64,000 nt of DNA from Crocodylus rhombifer (taxonomy: Eukaryota; Chordata; Crocodylia; Crocodylidae): contig JAVSML010001078.1 in NCBI GenBank assembly GCA_038503035.1, positions 441,972 to 505,971 of the forward strand, read 5' to 3'. The notes beneath the pieces were generated by a model that was given only the letters and a program-made list of their open reading frames with translations, ran no database searches and was not told the origin of the DNA. The position numbers and the translations under genes were made by a program. Positions 21,986 to 32,788 of this stretch are shown one piece after another (position 1 is the stretch's first letter; each line of letters starts with the position of its first letter).

Positions 21986-22927
21986 ATTTCCTCTAATGCC
22001 TTTAGTCAAGAGGACTGTAACAAAGGAGGGATATCCCCAATCTGGTCCCTGTCCCTGCTCATGGAGTCCCAGATGTGCAACCCGCCGATGCAGGGGCTGA
22101 CAACGCTCGGTCTTCTTGGGGTCTTGGGTTCATCGCGTGGCTCAGAAGCCGCGGTGGCTAACCCCCCGGCTGTCATCAGAGGCCAGGGGAGCAGGGGCTT
22201 GCAGGTGGTGGGGACCCCTGGCAGCCGCTGCTCCGCTCATGTGCAACGCAGGGCAGTACGGAGGAGAGGACTCAGCACTTTCTTGGCACCCATGAGAGCT
22301 CTTTCGCAATGGGAGTATTAATAATGCAGGCGGGGAGGAGGCTGGCTGGATGGGGGGGATGATAGCACAGCACTACCCAGAGCGTTCGCAGGGAAACCAC
22401 AAACAGATGTGCCTGCGGTGTTCCAGCAGAGACCTCAAGAAGCCAGCGAACAGAGGCTCTTTGATCCTCATCTCCGAGGCCAGGGGAGGCAAGGGCCAGC
22501 TTTGTTCAGCCTGCAGGAGGTGGAGGGAAAGCCGGTGAAAACCCCCCTGATGGCAGCACAAGCGAGATGCCTTCCCGGCCTCTGACAGGGGACAGGAACC
22601 AGGAGAGCCAAGGCTGCGACAAAGCAGCCAAAGGTGGGGGGTGGGGGGAAGAGGTTGTCCTATTTATTTTTATTTGGGCTTTTCCTGTAAGCAATGCATG
22701 TGAGAAGCTGTGGGCCCCGCCAAGGGAACAGGAGGAGCAGGCCCAGAGAGCAGAGAGCTAGTCCATCGTACCTCCGGGGACGGACAGAAGCACGGCATGT
22801 GAGTGGGGCGAGCGGCCCGGCCTCTGTTCCTCCTGTGGTCATTACCCCCTCGGTAAAATGAGTGTGAAACCAGAAAAGCTCCCTCAGCTCCTTCAGTGCC
22901 ACTGCTGCCAAGAAACAAGTTGCCACC
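21986..22927. other. Unique GC-rich DNA, no gene supported
   Basis: G-rich runs (GTGGGGGGTGGGGGG at about 22635) and no recognised repeat. Overlapping frames on both strands up to 147 codons reflect low AT content. Confidence 0.35.
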
Positions 22928-23308
22928 GGGAGTGTCTACACATGTATTTACTGCACAGTAACTTACTGAGCAATAAGCAGTTTTTAGGCCAGTATCTACA
23001 CGTGCAGCCATTAAAGCACAATAATGCTGTATATTTACTGACTTAGTCCCAAGTCGGTCCACACACACAGTGCTACTGCACGGTAAGGTGTCTACACATG
23101 CATTACTGTGCACTAATTAATCCGGCATAAATTCGATACCTTCATGATGCAAGTATCAAATTTACACCCCAATCAGCATAAGTCACCATATTTACTGCAC
23201 CATAAGGGCATGCACGTGTAGTTGTGTGCCTGTACTGCGCGGTAATTTTCAGTTACTGTGCAGTAACCTAAATTGCTGTGCAGTAAATGTGCATGTGTAG
23301 ACATGCCC
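22928..23308 (+). mobile_element. Palindromic MITE, full-length copy (381 bp)
   Basis: Ends GGGAGTGTCTACACATG and ACATGTGTAGACATGCCC-type (right end TGCATGTGTAGACATGCCC) are inverted. Inside are CTACACGTGCAGCCATTAAA, the foldback TACTGACTTAGTCCCAAGTC, ATTACTGTGCACTAATTAAT, and a second hairpin GATACCTTCATGATGCAAGT. Repeated TACTGCACAGTAA palindromes run through it. Three-base duplication is not clear (ACC against AAG), but the outer flanks CAC/GTG fit the family's palindromic target. No coding frame. Confidence 0.85.
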
Positions 23309-24298
23309 AAGGTGTTGTGCTATGTATATGCCAAGCAGTGACAAGGGAAAGGAAAAGCCAGGTCTGTTCTTTGACCACATCTGTACCCTGGCAGGTCCCT
23401 GAGGGGCAGGGAGAGACTCTGAATGAGGAAAGGGGCATCTCTTTTCAGAGCAGAGATGCTGGTATCCTGGCTGGCTGGTGCAGTGTATTTCCTGGGTGAC
23501 AGATCAGCCCAGAAGGCCAGGCCCACAGTGCCTGTGGGGGAAGCCTGTATTGTCTGGCTCAGATTGGGTGTTCTCTTTCCTTTGATAGGAAGAACAGTTT
23601 TCTCACTTGTTTGACAACAAAAGGGGGCTGCGTGTTCATGAGGGAGCAGATTAAGGGTTGTTCCAGCTACTCCGGAAAGCAAAGAGGCAGCGTTTCCTCT
23701 GGAACGTGATGAGCCACCTGGAGATAACAGCAACGATAACTTCACTCAATACAGTGTCATTCTGGTTCCCGGGCCTCTCAAGATGCCTCACACGATGTGC
23801 AGCCATTTCCCAAACATAGTCTGCGGGCCAGGAGGAAAGATTAGAAGCAAAGGTGAAGCCCAATGAGTTTCCAGGCAGCCAGGGCCCTGGCATCGCTGAC
23901 TACCAGCGGGAAAGGAGTCAATCAACCTTCTGGCCTACTTATGTCCTGGGTGTCCTGTTACCAGATGTAGGGACATATGTGTGATGTACCTGGGGCAGTA
24001 GGCATGCTGTCCTTCACATGGGCTGCCATTTAGGACAGGAAAGGGAAAATCACTTCTTCCTCTAATCTATAGACAGGGATTTAGAGAAGAAGAAATGTGG
24101 CCACTGCCCATTGTGCTAACCAATATCCTCTCATTATTTTGCCATGCTCCCCGATTGTCTCTATCCATCTACACCCAGTTTGTAAGCTAGTAGCTATGTC
24201 CTGCATTCATGAAAATAATGAAAGATCTCCACAGACATAAATGGCCTTTTTTTTCAAGACAAGGGTCATTAACACTTATGTGCCAGATAGTTTCCTGT
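23309..24298. other. Unique DNA, no feature seen
   Basis: No repeat or exon recognised. The 141-codon minus-strand frame at 23320-23745 has no family features. Confidence 0.35.
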
Positions 24299-24299
24299 T

Positions 24300-24333
<34 letters not shown>
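24299..24333 (+). repeat. (ATC)n microsatellite
   Basis: Eleven near-perfect ATC units. It produces a poly-serine run in one frame, which should not be read as a protein. Confidence 0.95.
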
Positions 24334-24525
24334 GTGGCTATTATTATAACACACAGAAGAGCGAGTCATGAACCAAAAGTCTGTTGCGCTTGGCACTGTA
24401 CAAAGAGAAGAGTTATTTTCTATTTCCTGTCCTTGAGTCCATTGTGGATGCACAGTGAGCGCTGTCTTTGACTTCACACATAGCTGCCTTTCAAAAGTAG
24501 ACGTGCACTGCCTATATACATGGTA

Positions 24526-24866
24526 GGCATGTCTACACGTGCATTTACGCTGGCTCAAATTTACTGCATAGTAAATTACTGCACAATAAGCAGGAATAGG
24601 CTGGCATCTATATGTGCTGGTGTTAAAGCACATTAACATTGTGTGTGGACTGACTTGGAACTAAATTTAGTACCACACACTGTGTTACTGTGCAGTAAAG
24701 TGTCTATACATGCATTACTGTGAAGTGACTAATCAGGCATAAATTTGATACCTGCATGATGCAGGTATCAAATTTATGCTCAAGTTGGCATAAGTTGGCA
24801 TATTTAGTGCGCAGTACGGGTGTGTATGTGTAGATGCACACCCATACTGTGCAGTAATTTCAAGCC
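24526..24866 (+). mobile_element. Palindromic MITE, right end lost
   Basis: Left end AGGCATGTCTACACGTGCAT, then TTTACGCTGGCTCAAATTTA, ATAGGCTGGCATCTATATGT, the central GTGTGTGGACTGACTTGGA, CATTACTGTGAAGTGACTAA and hairpin GATACCTGCATGATGCAGGT. The final TGTAGATGCACACCCATACT is present but the closing inverted end is missing. Same orientation as the copies at 22.9, 34.2, 35.9 and 62.95 kb. Confidence 0.85.
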
Positions 24867-26338
24867 ATTTTATGAACTGCAAGAGCATGTGCACAAAATA
24901 CCCTAATTACTAGTAGATGAGAAGCATTTGGGGCATTACTCCATGCAGGGCTCATAACCTTATCACCGTATACACTACAAACAAAATGAGAAGGGATGTC
25001 TCTCTCCATCCCAAAGGGGCAGGGAAGAAGGAACAGCTCTTTCCATGAGGATGGTTCTTCTCCATCTGGCATGGAAATAACAGTAAGGGACTTGGGAGGA
25101 AGCACATGGAGTCTGCCTCACTTGGTAGGCTGCAAGGACTTGAAACAGGACCTATAAAGACAGGTGATAATAGGAACAATCCCGGAAGTCCCCAGCCCTA
25201 AAGGAAAGGAGATGTTTGCACTGGTGGCAGGCCTGGGTGGTCCCAGAGACCTCATCTTTGCCTGGGTTTTTATAAAGATCTGCACCCCCTTCCACCCGCT
25301 GAGGTCCATCACGTGTCATATCCCATGTCTCTCACAACTCTCAAGCATTCAGGGCATTCAGCATTGCTGCCTCTTGCCTCTTCTCAGGTAGTCCAGTCTC
25401 TCACCCCTTACAGGTTCTGCTTTGAAATGGAAATGGAGCTCCCTGCTTTCTTGTATCACATCAAAGTGTTTAAGCAGCCTGGCCCCTTCCCTGCTATGTC
25501 AGGTCATGCACCTAATTTGAGAATCAGTTAAAGCACCAGATGCTATTATGACTGAGTCAGGCCTTTGCCAGCACCCCAATATAGTCTAAAGGATGCCCAG
25601 TGTTCAGCCCAGGGTTTCCAGTTCGAGGTTGGTATTGCAGGATTGGCTGCGGGTTTCACTCAAACACACAATGATCACTCTCTGCTCCCCTAATGGATCT
25701 GAACCAAGCTGAATCCAAGGAGCAGATCTCTCCAGATCCGTACCCGGGCATTGTAGCTTGAGCACACCTGTGAGAGGAAACAACCAAACCTGCATTTATA
25801 GCCAAATTCTGGTATCACACACCTGGTCTCATAGGGCAAGGTCATGCAGCACCTATAGCAATAGTGCTCAGGGGGCCTGTTCGCCTTTTGCATGACAAAT
25901 GGCTCAAAGCAAATTAATCCCAAAGCCTAAGGATAAGGAGGACAGTTAGTGGGTTTAGTTATGTAAGTCTGGGTATTGGCCAAGGATTTCTTTGTGTGTG
26001 GCCTACCATCCACTGCTGCCCTCTGCAATGCTGTTTGTAGGTCATCTTGATAACCAGCCCAAGTGCCAAAGATAGACCGCTCGGCTTAAAAATACCCAGC
26101 TCCTTCTTTATCTGCATGAACTGCTGGTATCCGCCTCTGTCGATGTAATCAAGCTTTAAGTCAACCGGGTGTGAAAGGTCTAGAAGAAAGTCTCCCTCTA
26201 TCTGGAAATCAGCTCCTAATAGGTCTGTAGCAAGGAGAAGTGAAGGATATCCGAGCTGTGATGGGGGCCCAAACTCCATGACCCCAGAAGACAAGAATCC
26301 GTGCCAGAGCCAGCTGCTAGAGGGAAACGTGAACTCAC
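24867..26338. other. Unique DNA with one coding-looking frame
   Basis: No transposon recognised. On the minus strand a 136-codon frame (25959-26369) has a protein-like middle (LLGADFQIEGDFLLDLSHP, YQQFMQIKKELG). I know no family that it matches and it starts inside a CA repeat, so it is reported as a finding rather than a gene. Confidence 0.3.
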
Positions 26339-26375
26339 AGCATGCACACGCACATGCACACACATGCACACAAAC
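26339..26375. repeat. CA-rich microsatellite
   Basis: Interrupted CACATG/CACACA run. Encodes the spurious CACACACC start of the minus-strand frame mentioned above. Confidence 0.8.
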
Positions 26376-26484
26376 AGGACCCTAAAGTCAACCCAAAGGC
26401 ATTTAATTGATTTCAGCTTTGAAGAAGGCCTTAAGCCAGCATATTATATGTGCTGACTGTGAGTAATAACAGTAAGAATAGTAA

Positions 26485-26520
26485 GAACAGCAGCAACAAC
26501 AACACCAACAACAATAATAA
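26485..26520. repeat. (AAC)n/(AAT)n trinucleotide run
   Basis: AACAGCAGCAACAACAACAC followed by CAACAACAATAATAA. Interrupted units, short. Confidence 0.8.
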
Positions 26521-26747
26521 TGGGGAATGCTTAGCCCTGAAGGTCTGGATTTTGGTATTGTAACCCAGATGGGACCTGAATTTCCAAGGCCGTGACATGG
26601 TGTCAAACACACAGACACCATGCCAGAGATGAGCCCCTGACGCAGGCTGCTAGAGTCCCAGTCCTGTGACTTGCTCCCAGGACGACACCGCGTACGTCAC
26701 TTGTCAGCTACGTTCACCACCAGAAAAAATCAGCTGTTGACCATCCA
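26521..26747. other. Unique DNA, no feature seen
   Basis: Short spacer between the trinucleotide run and the next CR1. Confidence 0.3.
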
Positions 26748-27014
26748 GAATGAGGAGCAATGGGCTCAAGTCACAGCAACAGAAGTTGAGGTTGGATATT
26801 AGGAAAAAATTTCTCACTCAGAGGGTAGTAATGCACTGGGACGGGTTCCCCAGAGAGGCGGTGCAGTCTCCATCTCTGGAGGTGTTGAAGGCCCAGGTAG
26901 ACAAAGCCCTGGCTGGGATGATGTAGTCGGGGCTGGTCCTGCTGGGAGCAGAGGGCTGGACTCGATATGACCTCCTGGGCTCCCTTCAACCCTCATTTTC
27001 TACAGTTCTGTGAT
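26748..27014 (+). mobile_element. CR1 LINE 3' end
   Basis: Sense copy: GAGGAGCAATGGGCTCAAGT, GAGGTTGGATATTAGGAAAA, GGGTTCCCCAGAGAGGCGGT, GGGCTGGTCCTGCTGGGAGC and terminal CATTTTCTACAGTTCTGTGA. 5'-truncated, about 265 bp. Confidence 0.92.
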
Positions 27015-27469
27015 CTTTGCCACCACCCACAGGGAAGCAGACCACAGGCCACATGCCAAAATGTCATGGGCTGATTTCTGTCAGGATGTGCTTAAGGCAC
27101 CCCTGCCTTAAAGACAGACATCTGGCTATAACCACGGGCACAGCACGTTCTCACAGCCGGTCTTTCCACCATGCTGGAGTCTCTCCTGAATCCAGTTTGA
27201 GTTTTCAAAGCTCTGCCAGGACCTCAGGTCTTGCTCCTTATTGAATGTCACCTTGCATTAAACTCCTGCTCTTGCCCTGCTGCCAGTTGCTAAGCCCACC
27301 CCACCGATTCAGGACCCTCTGTAACCCAAGGCACCATGTCCCATCCTCCCCCTACCCTCTCCAGGAGCAGAAGAAACAGTGAACAGGTGGAGCACAAACC
27401 CCTGGTGCAAAAAGCCAATAAAACATTGAGCATCCTTGATTTGAAAACAGAAAGGAAAACATCATGAGG
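27015..27469. other. Unique DNA, no feature seen
   Basis: No repeat or exon recognised. Confidence 0.35.
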
Positions 27470-27725
27470 TCATTATACAAATCCACATCTTGAATACCGT
27501 GTGCTATTCTGGTCCACACATTTCAAATAGGATACAGTAGAAGTAGAAGGGCAATTTAAATGGTCAGGGGCCTGAAGCAGCTGCCATACCAGGAGAGACT
27601 AAAAAGCCTCAGACTCTTCATTCTGGAAAGGAGAAGGCTGAAGGGCGAGAGGATAAAGGTCTATAAAACCATGAAGGTTGTGGACCGAGTGAGTGGGGAA
27701 CCGTTGAATAGAAAACCGGCTGGAG
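27470..27725 (+). pseudogene. CR1 ORF2 C-terminal fragment
   Basis: A 60-codon frame at 27560-27742 carries QLPYQERLKSLRLFILERRR and KGERIKVYKTMK, the end of CR1 ORF2 just after the LEYC.QFWSPHFK-type segment, which is visible with frame breaks upstream (YRVLFWSTHFK, about 27497-27530). CR1 ORF2 specifies endonuclease and reverse transcriptase; this part lies beyond the palm domain. 5' and 3' parts of the element are missing here. Confidence 0.8.
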
Positions 27726-27880
27726 CATCAGACTCAGAGTAGCAATCCATGGCTCGATGTCTAGTTGGCAGCCGGTAGCAAGCGCAGAGCCCCGGGGGTC
27801 GGTCCTGGGGCTGGTTTTGTTAAATGTCTTCATTGACGACCTGGAAGATGGGATGGAGCACGCCCTCAGCAAGTCTGAAT
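27726..27880 (+). pseudogene. CR1 reverse-transcriptase fragment
   Basis: Sequence GGGGGTCGGTCCTGGGGCTG, GTTAAATGTCTTCATTGACG, ACCTGGAAGATGGGATGGAG corresponds to GSVLGP.LFNIFINDLEDGME of CR1, with frame damage. In an intact element this region lies upstream of the fragment at 27470-27725, so the order is reversed relative to the protein and indicates a second, separate copy or a rearrangement. Confidence 0.75.
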
Positions 27881-27975
27881 TTCCTTACTAGGAGGGTAGT
27901 AAAACGCTGGAACAGGTCACCCAGAGAGGCTGCGGACTCTCCATCCTTGGAGGTTTTGAAGACCTATGAATGGCT
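27881..27975 (+). mobile_element. CR1 near-3' fragment lacking the terminus
   Basis: TCCTTACTAGGAGGGTAGTA, AAACGCTGGAACAGGTCACC, CATCCTTGGAGGTTTTGAAG. The match stops before the GACAAAGCC...GGGGCTGGTCC block, so the 3' end is absent. Confidence 0.8.
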
Positions 27976-28569
27976 ATCGAACAAATTGGTCAGAGATGAT
28001 TCCTCTGGCACCTCTAACCCAATAAATGGTAGATGCCAGGTAGGGCATTGAATAGGGAACAGGTTGCTCTAGAGATAGCCAGTGTGATGCTCTCCCTTTA
28101 AAGCATGCATGCCTGCCATGGTCAGAGACCGGGTATTGGGTTAGGTGGTGTTTTATATGCTCTCCTGCTGCTCCAGCACCAAATATCATCAACACCACTA
28201 CCCTGTGCAGTCCCCTATCCATCCCCTCTCCTCCCCCAGCACCTTGCACCTTCCCTGGAGAGTACTGGCCAGTTGCCTCTGACCTTCTCCGTATAACCCC
28301 AAAACCACACTCTTATCCCATCACTTCCCACAGTGCCCCGTGGTTCTCATGCTTCCTGCCTGCCTGGCAGATCCCGAGGGCGGGCATCTCGTAGGAAGGC
28401 GCGTTGTTGCACAGAAGCTAGCACCTTGCTGGAGAGGCAGGTGACTGCAGTGCAAATGCATGCACAAACTGTGGTTTAGATTCAGAAATGAAATGCTTTC
28501 AGCAATGCCTATGGCCTGCCAGGACCCACTTGCTTGGGGTGCATTAAGGAGCAAATACCCTGAAAGGCA
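27976..28569. other. Unique DNA, no feature seen
   Basis: No repeat or exon recognised. Confidence 0.35.
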
Positions 28570-28571
28570 TA

Positions 28572-28688
28572 CCATATTTATCCACATACCACACTCTCCT
28601 AAAATCAAGGGGTGAGTCTTAAATAAGGGAAGTGAATATGAACANNNNNNNNNNTATTTGGGAGCATGTGGTAGGTGAATAAACACAG
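28572..28688. mobile_element. TIR element with TA duplication, interrupted by gap
   Basis: Left arm CCATATTTATCCACATACCA then CACTCTCC; reverse complement of the right arm CTGTGTTTATTCACCTACCA then CATGCTCCC. Both ends are flanked by TA (28570-28571 and 28689-28690). The assembly gap 28645-28654 lies between the arms, so the true length is unknown. Related by end sequence to 34949-35180. TA target duplication suggests a Tc1/mariner-class MITE. Confidence 0.65.
28645..28654. other. Assembly gap (10 N)
   Basis: Ten N inside the inverted-repeat element. A round number suggests a placeholder rather than a measured length. Confidence 0.98.
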
Positions 28689-28804
28689 TATCTACAGAAT
28701 AAGCAAAGGGCAGGTGGTCACTTGAGTAATACGTGTCGCCAGCACATTTCACATGTACGATTGCAGGTGTGAGCAAGGCGAACCTGCCTCTGGGCACTGC
28801 ACAA

Positions 28805-28882
28805 TACCGAAGAGATGGGGAAACTGAGGCAGAGAGGTAAAGTCACCTGTTCACAGCTGCACAGCAAGTCGGCAGCAGAGCT
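28805..28882 (-). mobile_element. MIR / CORE-SINE fragment
   Basis: Reverse complement reads TGCCGACTTGCTGTGCAGCT, GGTGACTTTACCTCTCTGCC, TCAGTTTCCCCATCTC, matching MIR (CTAGCTGTGTGACC, CACTTAACCTCTCTG.GCCTCAGTTTCC). One of the two best-kept MIR pieces in the window. Confidence 0.7.
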
Positions 28883-30027
28883 GCATGTCCGGTGACAAGA
28901 ATCCCACTTTTTAATGCTGAACACTAATAGAGGAGCTCCAGACAAATGAGGCTACAGACCAAAAAATGATTTATTCTCGTCAATCTGGGAGCGATTTGAA
29001 ATCGCTGTGAACGATGCAGAAGAAGGCTGGAACGGGGGAAAACAGCCACAGCCGTCAGATAGTGACTGTTTCTGTCTTGTTCTGATGTTTGTTCTCGTCC
29101 ATCCAGCTCAACTGCAGAGCCACAGCCACCGCCTGCGAGGATCCAGCTCAACCCATTTTGGTTGTAAAAGGGCACAGAAACGTCTGCCGGGTTTTTGGAC
29201 GCGACTGGGGGGAAAAAATAACGTCTCGCTGAAATCCCTGCAGTGCCTGTAATGTTTGCATGGGGAGCTAAGCTGCCCCAAACACACGAGGTCTTGTTTA
29301 GATTGTCTGCTGCCATCCCCGAGCGAAGACGCTGCGGCTGAAGGGGACTCTGGGCTGAAATGCCGCAGGCTGTTCCTGAGCCTCTTAGCTCTGTGTCATG
29401 GTAAGTAATGAGTTGGGTACTACATCATGGCAATGTTATGACAGCAAGCAAAGCCCTGCTGACCTCGGATTAGTCTTGTCTTCTCTGAGCCTCGTCTCCA
29501 GCTCCGCTCGGGACGTGTGTGTGTGTAACTTTAGATTACCCCTGAATGCATTTCAGCTGTCGACTGCAAATGTGTTTTCTATTTGCACGGGGCTGTGTCA
29601 TGTCCTTCCCTCCAGAGCGGTTCCTGGTCGGGTGCAGGAGGGGACGCTTCAGGTGGAAGGTCCCCGGCGACGTGTTCAGTTCCCCACAACGGCAAATATA
29701 AAACAATCATCAAACTGTCGCTCCTGAGCTCTTTGCAATTGCTGACATGTCTGCAGCTGTGCTCGAGTTAGTGCCTTCCACTTAGAGTCAGTTGTGCATC
29801 ACAGGGAAAACCAGCTTTTTCCAAAGATATAAGGAGGCTTGTGCAACCAGCTCAGAGAATAATAGAAATTAGATGTGCAAGAGAGCCAGGAGGTTCGATG
29901 TGCCCCTTCGAAGTCAATGCAAAACTCCTTTTTGAATTATAGGACACCAGCTCTGCCCTTGTCTGCCTACAACACCTCTTGTATGTATAGTATACATCAC
30001 AGTATCTGGGTCTGTCTACACTGTGCC
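28883..30027. other. Unique DNA, no gene supported
   Basis: Repeat-free. A perfect 7-bp-arm palindrome GCGATTTGAAATCGC is at 28991-29005. Several overlapping frames up to 130 codons have no family signature. Confidence 0.35.
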
Positions 30028-30390
30028 CATCATAGCATCATAGAAAAGGAGGGCTGAAAGGACCTCAGGGGGTCACATCCAGTCCAAACCCCTGCTCCAA
30101 GCAGGACCAGCCCCAACTACATCGTCCCAGCCAAGGCTTTGTCTACCTGGGTTTTCAACACCTCCAAGGATGGAGAGTCCCCCACCTCTCCTAGTGCTTC
30201 CCCACCCTCCTGGTGAGAGAGCTTTTCCTAATATCCAACCTCAACTTCCCTTGCTGCAACTTGAGCCCATTGCTCCTTGTCCTGTCGTCTGCTCCAGCAG
30301 CTCCATCCTTTTTGCAACCACCCTGCTGGGAGGTGAAGGCTGCTATCAAATCCCGCCCCGGTCTTCTCTTCTGCAGACTGAAGTCATCAC
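30028..30390 (-). mobile_element. CR1 LINE 3' end, about 360 bp
   Basis: Minus-strand copy: ATCATAGCATCATAGAAAAG, GGGGGTCACATCCAGTCCAA, CTCCTGGTGAGAGAGCTTTT, TTGCTCCTTGTCCTGTCGTC, extending to CCGGTCTTCTCTTCTGCAGA. The terminal CATAG repeats are preserved. Confidence 0.92.
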
Positions 30391-31784
30391 CTGAGTAGGT
30401 AGCTTGAACAATAAAGCAGTTGTGTGGCTCTGTTAATGATGTCTGGTGGGGGGAAATGAGAGACGATCAGCTGAACATTGGAGATGCTACTCTGTATCTG
30501 AGCTGGTTTCCATTTTCAGTCTGGTTTCAACTCAGGGGCTTGGAGGGGAGGAAAGCAGGGGGTTCGGCCAGTTGCCTCGAGCTAGGACAGTGCACTGGTT
30601 TTCTGTGGTCAAGCACAGCTCCACAGAGCAGCAGGAAATTCCCAGTTTCCATTTGCAGATCCGGTGCCTGCCACAGCCCAGCACGCTGGCACCGGGCTCA
30701 CCTGGCTGCTCGCAGCCCGCCACACTGGCTTTCTGGACACTAGAAAGTCACCGACAAAAACAGCGGAGGCCAAAAGGCCACGCTTTTCTCAGCAATGCTC
30801 CCAAGTCTGGGAGGCTGGAGTTCAACAACCCCAGGATCAAGACGAGCAAAACCCCAAGAAACATTAACAACTAAGACAGTTGCAGACAATTTCTCCCCAA
30901 GACAGACCCTCCTGTGTTCAAACAGGGAGCTGGAAGAGCGTCCAATAAGTGCATTCAGGAAATATTCAGAGTCAGCTTATATCTGGATAATTATTTACCT
31001 TGGTCTTTTCCTGTCGCGTCAGCTAGACGCTGTATTTTTCTTTGCTTCCTGTCCTACATAGCTCCGTTGCGTTGCTGTGAGCTGTGAAATAGCTGCTCTG
31101 CTGAGTCACACGCACGGCTCAATGCTTGGAAAAGTAGCATCGACAGCCACCAAAATCACCGGACTCGTCAGTCCTGGGGACACGTTCCCTGTTAAGAAAG
31201 TGGAGAGTGATCGGGTGAGCCTTTTTGGAATGGCAGACCCTTAATAAGGCCAGATTCACGAGCAAGACTTTTCCCTTACCTGGGTGCTCAGATGAAAACA
31301 ATAGAGAGAGGAAGGGTGCAGAGAGCATCCATTTATTCCAGGCGGGGAAAACTGCATGGGAAGGTGTCTAAGGATAGACGAAGGTTCGCTCCTTGCTGAG
31401 ATAAGCAGCGGGAAAAGCTTACCGAAGCAACCGTTGCATGAAAGCAAACGATGAAAAGTGACAGAAGATGGCAATCTGCTTGGAAAAACATGAGGTTACA
31501 ATTTACCATCAAGAGGGATGTGCAGAGGCCCCGGCGAAGACTAGGCAACACATCAAATGGTTTTTCAGAAGGGGAGAAATCAGAGATAGCTTCCTCTCCT
31601 CCATCTCCCCGCGTGCATGCAGGGAGGAGGTGCTGGGGAGCGGATAAAGCGGATCTGGGTTTTCACATCTGCTGTGGGAGAAGGGATTATTTCAGATCCT
31701 GGGGCCCTGCTTTACCCAAAGGCAGTGCTGAATGACCCAGTGCTGGGGTATGGCTCAGGGTGAAAAGTAATATCTTGACTTAAG
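30391..31784. other. Unique DNA, no gene supported
   Basis: No transposon recognised. Frames of 107, 142 and 94 codons overlap here without domain signature. Confidence 0.35.
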
Positions 31785-31860
31785 GAACCAGACCTCATGG
31801 TAGAGGTGATATCTTTTATTAGACTGACTAGATTTTTGCAAAAAACATAAATCTTTAATT
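31785..31860 (-). repeat. Dispersed repeat, GGTCTAATAAAAG family
   Basis: GGAACCAGACCTCATGGTAG, AGGTGATATCTTTTATTAGA and CTGACTAGATTTTTGCAAAA match, on this strand, the arms of the hairpin copy at 1154-1300. Single orientation here. Confidence 0.6.
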
Positions 31861-32384
31861 GCAATCTTTCTTGCAATATTTCTTGCAATATCTTGACTTG
31901 GGTTTTCTTTCCACTCTTCTCCCCGCTCCCCTCCAGGGCCAATGAGCTACCATAGCTTTCATTTTCTACCTAAAACATGCCTGTCAGATGCATATATTTC
32001 ATTGGGGGCTGGTTCCTGTAGTCAAGACCCACATCAACAGACGCACTATGCATTTATGACACATAGCGACCTCACAGCAAGAGCTATATTGATACCAGCC
32101 CCTTATTCTCCAATGTTTTGACTCAAATGCATGACTACTGCTGCCTCTTTTAGGAGAGTACTCTGAACTGTTAGATGTCACTATTCAATAGGTGTCTGCT
32201 GATCTTCAGGTTTCATCCTACCCCGTACCACTTCCCCTATTTTTAGAGGCGGGGTGGGAAGCTAGTTACTTTGATTAACAATTATCAAGCCCAAAAAGGG
32301 TCATTGTAAAGAGGACGGGGATCAGTTGCTCTGTGTGTCCAAGTGACAAAACAAGAGGTAATAACACTAAATGACAAGGGATAT
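31861..32384. other. AT-rich unique DNA
   Basis: No feature recognised. TTGCAATCTTTCTTGCAATA and TTTCTTGCAATATCTTGACT at about 31858-31900 form a short direct repetition. Confidence 0.35.
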
Positions 32385-32590
32385 TTAGGAAGAATTAGGT
32401 GAGGACATTAACAACAAGGCTGGTTAAGCACTGGTACAGACTACCTATAGAGGTTGTGGTATCTCCAGCATTAGAAGTCTGTAAAAGCAGGTTAGACAGA
32501 CAATTAATTGTCTGGGGCGGTTTAGACCTGCCTCGAGCAGGCAGTTGAACTCGATGGGGTCTTTTCCAGTCTGATTTTTCTCAAATTGTC
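32385..32590 (+). mobile_element. CR1 LINE 3' end, older subfamily
   Basis: Sense copy: AAGGCTGGTTAAGCACTGGT, ACTACCTATAGAGGTTGTGG, GGTTAGACAGACAATTAATT, GAACTCGATGGGGTCTTTTC. Wording differs from the ATGAGGGTTGAAGGG subfamily and matches the general GGTTGGACT.GATG..CCTCTTCCAGTC type of CR1. Confidence 0.75.
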
Positions 32591-32788
32591 TGAGTGAGGC
32601 AACTCTTCCCTGCTGGGTCAGATATGATTCAAAAATCATGAAACAACCCTAAAAACTTAACTAACAAAGAGCAGAAATCAGCACAAGAAGCTTGCAAGAA
32701 GTACTTCATTAAGGTCCATTTAACAACCTTGTTGGGAGGATCTGAGAGCACTAAGGAGGAATAAGAAATGAGATCTTCAGCTCCTAGT

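Noticed and set aside
24299..24333. CRISPR-like regularity
   Set aside because: Simple ATC microsatellite in a vertebrate genome; there are no spacers. The minisatellite at 16.6 kb also lacks unique spacers.
28321..28797. 158-codon minus-strand frame crossing the gap
   Set aside because: It reads through ten unknown bases and a MITE; not a real frame.
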